From Terramyces sp. JEL0728 (Eukaryota > Chytridiomycota > Chytridiomycetes > Rhizophydiales > Terramycetaceae): a stretch of 64,000 nucleotides of DNA. Location of the stretch: positions 1 through 64,000 of the forward strand of contig JADIIU010000031.1 in assembly GCA_027603945.1 (NCBI GenBank), written 5' to 3'. Below are positions 10,066 through 19,538 of the stretch, one piece after another (the first letter of the stretch is position 1; every line of letters starts with the position of its first letter). The position numbers and the translations under genes are program-made. The notes below the pieces were generated by a model. It did not search any database. It saw only the letters and a program-made list of their open reading frames with translations, and was not told the origin of the DNA.

Positions 10066-10578
10066 GTGCAATTTTTCAAAAATGATTACAATTTATGTTG
10101 CTGATTTTTCCGCATTTGACTTATCTGGATGAGCTCATCGATTTCAAGCTTCTAGTAGAAAGGTTGATAAGCCGAGTTCATCTAATTTTAATTACTGCCT
10201 CAGCTGTTGCAAATGACAGAACATCTAAATTGTGCTCGCGGCTCTGTCTGCAGTGTAAGTCGAAGGATAGTACATTGAGCGGTATGGCTGAGGCTCACCT
10301 TACACATTCTCAAATAGTGATAACCAGTCTGAATGTGATTAATGGAAAGCCTGGCATGTCCCCTCTCTGTCGGAATGAAAAAAGAAATTCCAGTTCTCGC
10401 AACCAAAAATCCCAGTAGTAATTGAATATCAGTAATATGCTCATCATACTAGCACTACTTTTCGAAAGCTCCAGTTCGTCTGCCTATGATAGAAGGCACT
10501 GGATCTGTGCGACCACACTCGAATTTCAAGGGGCAAGGAGCATACTTTTTTGGAAGCGAATTTTGGATTTAGCTAATA
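10066..10578. other. Divergent promoter region, no gene seen
   Basis: This 513-bp stretch lies between two divergent genes, so it must hold both promoters. Short open frames on both strands show no domain, no start context and no small introns. I see no tRNA or strong repeat. Confidence 0.5.
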
Positions 10579-12584
10579 ATGACTCTTGAAGAAGATTCAA
10601 GGCTAAAAGAGTATCATACGATACTAAAGAAATTTGTGGATTCGGATGTAACCGAGGTAAAGCCAGTCCCCGTTGCGCTGCTAAACCGATTCAACCAACT
10701 TTCGCTTGATGCATTACTGGATTCCTCAAAAGATGTTGCAGATGAAATATATCGAAGGACCAACGATTCAAAAACCATGCTTCACTTGCCAGTAAGAATG
10801 GATTTTTCAGCAAAGGTGAAATACTTTTTAATATGAAGCGAAACCAAGTAAGACAGAAATTGGCTACATTTCAAAACGAGAGATTCAAAGAGTTTGTAGT
10901 ACAGCTAATGATGGAAATTGAAAAGAGATATCCGGGAATGAAATCCAGAATATCAATGTTACCCACAAGAACAAGTACCCGTCAATCCACATTAAGGAAA
11001 AAAGTCGCAGACAGAGAAAATGCAGCAAGTGAACCAGGACGTAGAAGAAGAGCTGAAGATAATCCCAGATCAAACTCTGTCAAACAGCAATCTGTCTACC
11101 AAGATAATTCTATGAGTGCACTTGACGCTCTAAGAAAGGAATATGAGCAAAAACTATCTCATATGGAGGCTCAAATAGCAAAGAAGGACGATGTTGTTGC
11201 CGCATTAAAAGAATCAGTAATGAAATTGGAAAAAGAACAATTTCAATCAAAAAGTTCAAACTCTCAAGTTGATCAAGAACGCCAAAGAGCCCAAAGAGAA
11301 ACCGACGCTCTAAACGCAAAGAATAGCAAGCTGCAAAGAGAATTGGACTTGTGTAGAAAAGAATTGCAGCAGGAACAAAAGATTGCTCAAGAAGCAGAAA
11401 CTCTGTGTGAAAAACTAGAAGCAAAGTACAACAAAGTATTCGCTGAAAAGGAAAACATGGCCCAAGAGATATTAAAGAGACGCGGTGATAATACAAAAAC
11501 AACCAAAGAATTCGATCTCATTTCAAAAGAACTGATGGTATGCCAAGCTGAAAAAACTGCGGCTATCCTTGCTAGAGATTCGCTCAAGGATGATGTTGCC
11601 AAGTGCAAGTCTGAAATTGACAATTTGAAATCGCAATTGAAAAAAGTAGAAGTAGATAGGCTCAACACTATGGTAATTATCATTAATTGCAGCCTAAAAT
11701 GACTAAAACTCTAGATTCAAGAGTAGGTTTGCTTTCGCCTAATTCAGCTACGTCTGGTGATACCGCAATTAATTATTCTGTTAATTCGTCAGTATTTGAG
11801 CAACACTATGCACAGTTCAAGACCTATGCAAATGATTTGATTTCTTCTTCTGGTAAAGGCAAGAAACACATGACAGTTCAATTGGCAAAACCCTTGGTAA
11901 TGCTCTGTCAAAAAATCACGGTAGAATGTGAAAAGAAGGAGGACGATCCCAAAGTGCATGACGATGACAAGGACAATATCGTTGATTGCAAAAACAAACT
12001 GGCTGCGTGCTTGGCTAAATTTACTGCAGCTATTAAATTACACGCCAGTGAAGGTACAGTAGATGCTGCCAAAGTATTGGAAATTGAAATCATTGCTCTA
12101 CAAAAATGTGTATCTGAATTGGTTGACATTATGCGCATCATCAATTCTGATGGCAAGAAGACTGATCAGGATTTAGAAATGACTCTACCTGAATTAATCG
12201 TAATTAATCATTAATCATCAGGATCACACCAAGCAGAAGATCGATTCAATCGCCGGGAACCGAAAAGGTTTGCTTGATCTCATAAAACAAAACTCCACAA
12301 ATGGCAAACAAATGTCTGACCTTGTTAACGATATCTACATTTGTGTCGATGATATTATCTACGAAACGCAAGGAACTCTCGATACCACCAACGACTTGAA
12401 AAAATCCGCTATAGAAGTTGCAGATCGTCAACTCGATGTAATGACTGATATTAGAACTGAATTATATCGATTGACGGATAAAATACTACAAAATCCTAAA
12501 GATCGCGACATTAAGCAACAAATTTCTGACTCGGTATCAGATGCCCTTCAATATTCAAAAGATCTCTTGGGCATATTAAAGTAA
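10579..12584 (+). CDS. Spa2-like polarisome scaffold (Spa2 homology domain protein)
   Basis: Four exons (10579-10815, 10839-11672, 11693-12199, 12222-12584) with introns of 23, 20 and 22 nt give 646 residues. The N terminus holds the two Spa2 homology (SHD/GIT) repeats: one around LLNRFNQLSLDALLDSSKDV, and the second, restored by splicing, around RQKLATFQNERFKEFV. A Lys/Arg-rich linker and a long coiled coil follow (about residues 190-360, from MSALDALRKEYEQKL on), then a helical GIT/Spa2 C-terminal domain ending in KDLLGILK. Spa2 proteins organise polarity complexes (formins, MAPK modules) at sites of hyphal or bud growth; in a zoosporic fungus germ-tube or rhizoid growth is the likely site. 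Fungal membership is supported by this gene. Confidence 0.8.
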
Positions 12585-12607
12585 TAAATGCAATATACTA
12601 TTTTTAT

Positions 12608-13522
12608 TCATAGTTTGGATAAACTTAGTTTGTTAAATTCATCTTTGTGTTCCTTGAAGAAATCTTCCAGGGAAATTGCCTTTCTGCCAGTTAACTGTAC
12701 CATGTCATTTGAAACAGAAGTAAAGAATCCTTTAGCAATTAAGCTGTACAGCTCCAGGTCCAAAAACTTTGCCCAGCTTGGTCCTGCAGCGGTTAGTGGA
12801 GACTTGTTAACAAATTTAACTGGTCTTTCCAATCCCTCTGAAGCTTTTCCAGCAATTGCTACCCCAGTCAACAATTCCGGTCCAGTTAATCGATACACTT
12901 TTCCTGAATGCTTTTTGATATCTGCTAATATAGCACCAGCTGCAGCAGCAACGTCTCGGGCATGTACTGGCGCAAACCCACCAGTGCTAATTGGAATTTG
13001 AATAGTCGCTAATGGTTTGTGGAATTGCGCCTTCATATCCAAAAAGTTTTGTTGCAATGGAGCGCATCTCATGAATGTATATGGAATACCAGTAGCTTCG
13101 ATGTCTACATTAGTAATTATTACATTGCTCAATGTAGCGGAATTGTGCAGCCAACATTCCCGAGCGGGTATGACAGTCCAATAACGATACCAAGCAAATG
13201 AATTTGATGTTTCTTTCCACAGCTACCGCAATCAATCTTTTAGCTTGCAATGCTCGTTCTTCTGATTTTGAAGGAATCAAGAATAAATAATCAATTTCAT
13301 TTTCAAATGCCTTGTTTACAGTAGTAACTGCATCGTAATCCAGATTCAAAACTGAATGGCATTTTTGTGCTAATGGTGGTGGGATGGTTTCGGTTGGGAA
13401 AACACCAGCGATAATTTTAAAGTTGGACTAGATTAGATTTGCTGTACTTGCGATAGTGTTTCCAACAGTGCTTGTCCGATATTCCCCGAAGCTCCTGTGA
13501 TTAGTACAGTTGGAACTGACAT
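12608..13522 (-). CDS. NmrA-like NAD(P)-binding Rossmann protein
   Basis: Three exons (13522-13448, 13427-13124, 13104-12608), introns 20 and 19 nt, 291 residues. The N terminus reads MSVPTVLITGASGNIG, a dinucleotide-binding GxxGxxG loop. After the second intron is removed the family motif IEATGIPYTFMRCAPLQQNF appears, as in NmrA and YwnB-type atypical SDRs, followed by a VHARDVAAAA segment. The Tyr-x-x-x-Lys catalytic pair of classical SDRs is not evident, so it is probably a redox sensor or a reductase of unknown substrate. Its stop lies 23 bp from that of the convergent Spa2 gene. Confidence 0.8.
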
Positions 13523-13933
13523 TTAAAAGGAATTGAAATTTTCTCCACGATATTCATCGCCCATCATCACCACATGATTAGTTCAGATCGCCAGGAAGCC
13601 AAGATAATATAATGCTTGGTGGTAGCTGCTAGCGCCATAGGAATTGTCATCGGTTATTTAATAACATTTTTATAAACAATTTATGGCTGCAAGCATGCAA
13701 TTGCTTTTGGAGGCTTGACGTAAGCAGCTTTCGTTGAATATGCAAGCTCTAAAGAACAGTCTGTAACCTCGCACTCGATGTTCTAAATGCAATCTGCCTA
13801 CTTCCCATAAGTACTTTTCAAGCCAATCCCCGCTGTAATTGTCGTATTTGACAGCAGTGAGGGATTGAAAGCATTAGGTCATGAAAACGACTGAATATCG
13901 CGTTCCTGTCATTGTTTCAATTTTACCAAGAGA
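13523..13933. other. Divergent promoter region, no gene seen
   Basis: This 411-bp spacer between the NmrA-like gene and the first family-B seven-TM gene has no open frame with recognisable content. A TGACGTAA octamer (CRE-like) occurs near 13716. Confidence 0.45.
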
Positions 13934-14871
13934 ATGTACACATATACCAAAGTAAACGTATTTCTAGATATACTCTATGCAGCTATACTCACAATCCTAG
14001 GTGCGCTCTCAGCATATTTCCTGTCAAAAGTATTATTTCATAAAACAATCAAATCATTCCAGATATCATTTATTTGCATTCTCCTGGTGAATCTTTTACA
14101 GTCAATCGGAGTTTTACTGTCGATTATAATATTTTATATTGATAATCACAAGTACATGTATTTACAATTTGGGCTTAACCTGGTGATTGTTGTCGTTTCA
14201 ATCATACAACTGCTGGCTATTTTACTGACCGACATTGAAATATTACGAGTTTATTCAGTTTTGAATCCTAAAATTACGCACAGAAAATTGAATTTATTCC
14301 GAACCTGTTGCATCGTGCTGTTCGTGGTATTTCCAACAAGTGGGATATTAATGAATTTTGTAACGCTCCCTGGCAATATAGGAATAGTTTCCTATCTATG
14401 TATAGGGGTTTATGGGCTGTTTGCGGTAGTGGTTGACAATTGCCAAAGTCTATATTTAATCTATGCAGTGTATAGATTCAAGGAATCAAAATTTCAAAAC
14501 CAATTATCACTGACAATAATAACAAAATTCAAGGAATTAATTAGATATATAATAATTACCTTGATTATCGATTGGGTGGTAATTTAAACTAAATACAGGG
14601 AATTGGATTTTACGTGCTATACACCGCTGGTCCGCTTGAAATTACTTTTAATATTTACTTTAGTATGACGAGTATAATATGTATCTGTATTCACTCTCTG
14701 GGGATGATTTACTGTTTAATCAAACTAAAAGAACTGTCCCTTGCAAACAATGAAGATACTGTAGAACCAGATGTGCCCTTGAAGAAATTGGTTGATCTTT
14801 CTGTCCCAAACCAATTACAAACAGTCGCGACGGTACATAGGCAGGACGAATTGAAAACAACATTAATTTGA
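13934..14871 (+). CDS. Family-B seven-TM protein, copy B1
   Basis: Two exons (13934-14578, 14599-14871) over a 20-nt intron give 305 residues. Seven hydrophobic helices are evident: near residues 8-30, 42-70, 78-105, 117-140, 146-178, 190-222 and 226-250. A tail of about 50 residues carries KKLVDLSVPNQLQ. Conserved with copy B2 are KTIKSFQ, ICILLVNLLQSIG, LTDIEILRVYSVLNP, HRKL, and after TM6 the pair TM7 CIHSLGMIYCLIKLKELSL. There is no signal peptide and no known receptor motif; it is unrelated in sequence to family A. I read it as an orphan seven-TM membrane receptor. The duplicate lies 146 bp downstream in the same orientation. Confidence 0.75.
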
Positions 14872-15017
14872 AATCCTTGTACTCTCGCATCAAATAATGG
14901 TATAACTAGCCTTTCCAACTACTATTCCAGCTGGTGCGCATCTCTTGCTGAAAACCAAATTCTTGCCGTCCGTCATTTTCTTTCATTGTTTGAAATATAA
15001 ATGCGTGTACAAAACAA

Positions 15018-15952
15018 ATGTTTACTACAATAAATTTATTGGATACACTGTTTGCAATTGTACTCGCAATCTTGGGAGGACTATCAGCGTATTTCCTGTC
15101 AAAAATCATCTGTCAAAAAACAATCAAATCATTCCAGAAATCATTTATTTGCATTCTACTGGTGAATCTTTTACAATCGATCGGATTAATATTTTCAATT
15201 ATTCTACTTTATGCCAACTATGAAGTGTATGTGTATACGGAAACTGGAGTCAATGAGACGCTGATTGTTATTTCCAATTTACAGTTATTGACGATATTAC
15301 TTACGGATATTGAAATACTGCGGGTGTATTCGGTATTGAATCCTAATATTACTCACAGAAAATTGGATTTATTTCGATGGTGCAGTATTATTTTGTTCAT
15401 TATTTTTCCTCTGTGTGGAATAGCGATGAATTTGATGGCTGGATCTGGCGAACTAGTCCTGATTGGAGACCTTGCTATAGGAATATATGGCCTGTTTGCG
15501 GTGGTGTTTGATAACAGCCAAAGTTTGTATTTGATATTTGCGGTTTATAGGTTCAGGGAATTCAAATCTCAAAATCAAATTTCAATTACTGTACTAACCA
15601 AATTCAAGGAATTAGTTGGGTATATAGTTGCTACTTTGCTTGTCGATTGGCTGGTAATCAAGACTAATGGCAGGGAGTTGGATTCTTTGTGGCTTACACT
15701 GCATCTCCGTTTGATGTGTCTTTGAATGTGTATTTCAGTATGGCTAGTATGGTCTGCATATGTATTCACTCGCTTGGGATGATTTATTGTTTGATCAAAT
15801 TGAAGGAACTGTCACTTGGCCACCACGAAGAAGCAGTACAGAGCCCGCAAATGAAGAGACTGGTCGATCTATCAGTTCCAAAGTACATTCAATCAACAAC
15901 GACCATGCAAAAGGACGAGACACTGAAAACTGCATTAATAAAAGCAAAATAA
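15018..15952 (+). CDS. Family-B seven-TM protein, copy B2
   Basis: Two exons (15018-15653, 15674-15952) give 304 residues. The 20-nt intron falls at exactly the same site as in B1, right after the Asp-Trp pair at the end of TM6, so the pair arose by direct tandem duplication of an intron-bearing gene. Helix sequences are very close in TM1-3 and TM7 and more different in the TM4-TM5 loop and in the extracellular loop before TM3, as expected if ligand contacts diverged. The cytoplasmic tail keeps the KRLVDLSVPK motif of B1, which suggests a shared partner. Function unknown. Confidence 0.75.
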
Positions 15953-16108
15953 TCAAAGTTGGTAGATATTGCTACCGCAACCAATGGCTGCGGATTAGTA
16001 TTAGACTTTGCACCTAATTGGAAATAAACAATATTTTGCAAGTAACAAAACCCCAGATCTAGTCTATCAACACTTTATTTACAATAAATTGGATATTCAG
16101 AGTGATTT

Positions 16109-16464
16109 CTAATTGTTACACAAAATTACTTTGGAATTATTGGGAGATTCAGAATCTGAAGGTGACTTTGGTGAAGATTTGTCTGGATTTTCTTGTGGGA
16201 GCTTTGTACCAATATGTGGTTTGTTTGTTTTTCTTGAAGATGTCAACGTGCGCAGGATATCCATATTAACGAGTTGGGAAAGCTTATTCCTGTAATGTTA
16301 TTTTGTTTTTATAAGCCTCACGCGATTGGTGATGAAAATACAATCACCTCACGCGAAAGAGTATTTATGCAAAGATCTGACCTTGGGATGTTTCCAAACG
16401 CCTTCTGTTTGAAAAAATAAAACTTTCTGGTAATCTGATAAAACGCTATTTCATTCAGTGACAT
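16109..16464 (-). CDS. Possible small protein (weak)
   Basis: The minus frame opens at ATG 16464 (MSLNEIAFYQ) and is free of stops to about 16322. A GTGAGG...ACAG segment (16290-16321, 32 nt) would then be an intron, and the frame continues to a stop at 16109, giving 107 residues. The C-terminal part is rich in Ser, Pro, Lys and Asn (KSSPKSPSDSESPNNSK) and looks like a disordered tail. No domain is recognised. The 32-nt intron is well outside the 18-23 nt range of every other intron here, which argues against it. From 16465 to 17031 I see nothing further. Confidence 0.22.
16316..16356. repeat. Direct repeat CCTCACGCGA flanking a short hairpin
   Basis: The decamer CCTCACGCGA occurs at 16316-16325 and 16347-16356. 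Between the copies GGTGAT (16328-16333) can pair with ATCACC (16343-16348). It could be a paired protein-binding site or a small structured element. Confidence 0.5.
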
Positions 16465-17031
16465 AGATTTGAAGAATGGATTGATCCGAGCCAGCTAGCG
16501 TTGATCAGGACTATTCAAATTTCACTGATGGGCCTATCCTTTGGAATCTTGTTGAGCTATGAATTTGGTGAATTAGTCCATTGGTGTGTAATGATGATGA
16601 TTCATGGGTTCCAAGTGTCAATGGCTAAGCCCCCACATTAACATCATGCGTGATTAATTGGAGAGCGAGGGCCGCCAGGTGAAAAGCCCTTTTGGTATAT
16701 CGTTAGTGGTATTCCTCCAGCTGGATAAATACCCATCCAGTCTGCATATTCGCTTTTTGTTTTACGAATTCTCCATAAACTCGCAGATTACAATCTAAAC
16801 TAATCCTCGGTCTGCAAAACCCTCAACGAAAATCGTTCCCATTCAGTTCGCCTCTATTTAAGGACAGATTTGGGTTCGGCCCGATCACGTTCGGACCGTC
16901 ATAGGCCCGTCAAACTACAATCTTGCCATTTGCTTGTCATTACCCTACGCCTTTTCAAAAGCAAGCAGCTTGTTCATAAAAGCTGTTTTGAGGATCGCTT
17001 GTATGCAGAGTAACTTTTTAGCGCCGCGGCT

Positions 17032-17220
17032 TTATCGCTTTTTCAAATACTTGTGCGCCTCCTGATCAAATCTACCTGTCCAAATTAGGAAGTGGGCAGC
17101 GACAAACAATGAAAAAATGAAAAAAACTGATAAAAGTGAGGAAAAAGGGAGCTGCAGTTTAGGAAACGGTCCAGCTACCATCGGGTAGCTATTTGCGGAT
17201 ATTCCTACCTTGAATGGCAT
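17032..17220 (-). CDS. Small single-TM protein, hypothetical
   Basis: An open frame of 62 residues starts at an ATG and contains one hydrophobic helix (SSLLSVFFIFSLFVAAHFLI), preceded by a Pro-rich segment (SYPMVAGPFPKL) and followed by a charged tail ending KYLKKR. This resembles the layout of small ER or mitochondrial membrane subunits, but I cannot match it to one. It is divergent from the zinc-finger gene and separated from it by 131 bp that hold a TATA box. An alternative reading removes a 20-nt GTAGG...ATAG segment right after codon 4, but that gives an early stop. Confidence 0.4.
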   Translation of the reverse strand: MPFKVGISANSYPMVAGPFPKLQLPFSSLLSVFFIFSLFVAAHFLIWTGRFDQEAHKYLKKR

Positions 17221-17314
17221 TTGTAACTGCTTTTTTCACTGCTTTTTTCACTCGTGTTTCAGATGCAACACCGCTTTTAGAACTCAAGTGGCTCTGGCCT
17301 GGCAAGTTCCTCGT

Positions 17315-17322
17315 TATAAATA
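17315..17322 (+). promoter_or_regulatory. TATA box of the zinc-finger gene
   Basis: TATAAATA lies 30 bp before the preferred start codon at 17352, leaving room for only a very short leader. That agrees with the short spacers in this genome and supports 17352 over the upstream in-frame ATG at 17214. Confidence 0.45.
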
Positions 17323-17351
17323 GACACCAATCCCCACTCTGTTCCTGTCAA

Positions 17352-17729
17352 ATGAAAATCACGGACCTGTTAAATCCCCAAGAAAAAGAAAATCAATACC
17401 AATCAACACATTTACCGTCACCTGCGTCATCAATAATTCTCGACACTCCAGTTAAAAAGTTTCCATGTACAGAACCCGGCTGTACAAAGTCGTTCACTAG
17501 AAGGTATAACCTATCAGCACATTTACGCTGTCACAGGTCAGAGAAACCATTCGCATGCACAGAATGTCCGCTGAAATTCGCAAGAAAGCATGATTTAACC
17601 AGACATATTCGATCGTTACATGAACATAAAAGGAATTATGGACCATGTCCTACTTGCCATGCATATTTTACTAGATCTGATGCGCTAGCGAGGCATTTGA
17701 AAGTCGAAGAGGAGCGGTTAAAGAACTGA
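17352..17729 (+). CDS. C2H2 zinc-finger transcription factor
   Basis: A single exon gives 125 residues from MKITDLLNPQEKENQ. After a Ser/Pro/Thr linker come two complete C2H2 fingers: FPCTEPGCTKSF...HLRCH and FACTECPLKF...HIRSLH. They are joined by a canonical-type RSEKPFA linker. A third unit (PCPTCHAYFTRSDALARHL) has both Cys and the first His, but the protein ends before a second zinc-binding His. The finger pair with an EKPFAC linker matches fungal regulators of the COM1/Msn2 type broadly, but no orthologue can be named. Starting at 17214 would add 46 residues without conservation and would place the start within 5 bp of the divergent gene's ATG. Confidence 0.8.
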   Translation: MKITDLLNPQEKENQYQSTHLPSPASSIILDTPVKKFPCTEPGCTKSFTRRYNLSAHLRCHRSEKPFACTECPLKFARKHDLTRHIRSLHEHKRNYGPCPTCHAYFTRSDALARHLKVEEERLKN

Positions 17730-18124
17730 CAATGGTGTATATGATAGATTTAATATATTTTATAATTGACACTTGGAGTTTCTATGATTTTTTTCTCGAT
17801 TGTTAAATTACTACGGCAAAAAGTACTTTGTGTAACTTGAACGAGAAAAGACTAATGTCAAATGTACCGTATACCTAGAGGTATTACCGGATAGATGGTG
17901 AGGGCTGCTTGCCCGCTCCGTGCCGTGCTAGTTACATCTATCTTCCCCAGTATTTTCACTCTTTCCCTCCGTTTTTCTTTCAATGCTAAGCCTTTAATTA
18001 GGCTAAATCGATTATCCAATCAGGCTACAGCTGATTCCGCAGTTTAATTTTGGATAAGATTCTCATTAAGTTTCCGTAAATGCAACCCAGTGCTTTCAAA
18101 CTGCGATGCGACAGTCAATTGGGT

Positions 18125-18183
18125 ACTTTTCGCATCAACACCTCAATTAGCCATATATGACTTTTCGCATCAACCACAATTAG
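18125..18183. repeat. Direct repeat ACTTTTCGCATCAAC ... CAATTAG, two units
   Basis: The 15-mer ACTTTTCGCATCAAC occurs at 18125-18139 and 18160-18174. Each copy is followed a few bases later by CAATTAG (18144-18150 and 18177-18183). The spacing is 35 bp. The repeat lies in the 505-bp stretch between the convergent zinc-finger and CCDC25 genes (17730-18234), where I see no gene. Confidence 0.6.
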
Positions 18184-18234
18184 CAATTCCAATATTTGCC
18201 TGCGAAACCCGTAATTTGATGATATTTTATTAGA

Positions 18235-18957
18235 TTACATGAAATCTTCTTCCAGTTCCTGCGCAGATTTGGTCATATCCAATCCTTTATTTGAATACAT
18301 GTACTCTTCCTTTAAAAAAGAAGAATAATTCTTGTTTTCTTTTTGCTTGCGTTTCTGTTTAATGTATTCATCCTGTTCCTTTTTCTAAATCAGTGGTAAA
18401 TTACCGCTTGCTCTTCTTCCTGTCGTTTGCTTTTGCGCTGCTCCTTTTCATATTGAATCTGGTTAATTTAACTTACTTTAAGCTCCAACAAATCCGGATA
18501 TTCTTCTTTTTTGGTCTTGTTTAATCTGTTTACGATTGCATTCTGCCTGGTTTCAACGTGTACTTTTTTGACCATCTTGTTCTTGTGGAATGCAACCTGT
18601 CCCGTTTCCATATCTGATGTCTTTTTCAAGTTACTCGATGGTGTATAAATAATCGTGAGGTTGTCTTTCTTGTTTCCTTCAATCGAATTCGCCTTTGTCA
18701 ATTGTGCCAGGTCATCCAATAGCTCACTAGGAATATTATCCCAGGCCTGATCTTGCTGCAGTCTTAAATAAACATGCGCAGAAGACAATTTATCAACATG
18801 AAACCTTTTTCAAATTTCAGTTACCTGTTGTTAATTCCAATCACCACACATCACAATCCCATGCGTACTTGATTAATTCCTCGTTTTCAAACTTGTCTTT
18901 TCCCACATAAATCAGTGCTGGCGGGTCAACTACTGTGCTTGTGAAATAGAATACCAT
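18235..18957 (-). CDS. CCDC25: CCDC25 (NFACT-R / DUF814 domain protein)
   Basis: Exons 18957-18845, 18804-18477, 18458-18405 and 18384-18235 give 214 residues (human 208). After splicing the chain aligns end to end: [77 protein letters not shown], then a Lys/Glu-rich coiled coil ending EEDFM. CCDC25 is known in animals as a surface sensor of extracellular DNA traps, but its NFACT-R domain and wide distribution suggest an RNA- or ribosome-related role. Two splicing oddities stand out. The gap between the first two exons is 40 nt and divides exactly into two 20-nt GT..AG introns. The next intron is only 18 nt. Confidence 0.93.
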
Positions 18958-19203
18958 CTGAAAAAAGTAAAACAAAAATTCAATACCAACTGGCATGATT
19001 TAACGACAATTTTAATTCATACTGGCGGATTATTGTCCATTATCAGCATTATAGTTCAACTGCAATGCTATTCTCAACAGCATTGGAGCTCAACCAAGAC
19101 AGAAAGCCTACCTCAGTGGAAAATTCTCCAAATAGATATTTAAGCTTTAATTTGAACAACATAATAATTTATTAGATACATGAGATTAATAGGAAAAGCA
19201 AAT

Positions 19204-19503
19204 TCATACGAAAAAGTGGACGGCAGGCCTCTTGTAACTGCTCTGTTGATTAGCAGACATTTTTTCCACTATATTTCCTTTTCCAAGTGGTGAAATCTTG
19301 TTCTTTGCGATATTACTTGTTGGTGATCTTGGCCGTTGCAAAGTTGTGAGGTAGCGTAAAACATCCATTTGGAAATAATGAGGTGAGAATAATTTTAATC
19401 TCAATTGCTTCAACATCTCCATCTCTTTCTGGGACCTCAGCCACAAATGCCAAAACGCTGGTGTGGAATAGTACTTTGTAAAACACTCGCTGTTAAACCG
19501 CAT
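19204..19503 (-). CDS. Hypothetical 99-residue basic protein
   Basis: An open frame from ATG 19503 (MRFNSECFTKYY) runs to a stop at 19204. It is basic and aromatic rich, with a possible amphipathic helix (LRSQKEMEMLKQLRLKLF) and a Ser/Pro/Lys-rich C-terminal half. No family recognised. It starts 35 bp beyond the stop of seven-TM copy A2, in the same orientation. It is short and unmatched, so it may be a chance ORF. Confidence 0.35.
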   Translation of the reverse strand: MRFNSECFTKYYSTPAFWHLWLRSQKEMEMLKQLRLKLFSPHYFQMDVLRYLTTLQRPRSPTSNIAKNKISPLGKGNIVEKMSANQQSSYKRPAVHFFV

Positions 19504-19538
19504 TGAGGTATCCAAATCTTTATTCCTTCAAAACACAG

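Noticed and set aside
10095..10418. 107-codon plus-strand open frame upstream of the Spa2 gene
   Set aside because: Begins at a non-ATG codon, has low-quality composition and occupies a divergent promoter; no domain.
16320..16385. Second C/D snoRNA candidate (GTGATGA with a later CTGA)
   Set aside because: Boxes are present but the flanks cannot form a terminal stem, so the match is weaker than the one at 35092.
17870..17960. GC-richer block near 17873-17960 as a possible tRNA or small RNA
   Set aside because: No T-loop GTTCRANNC motif and no cloverleaf could be drawn.
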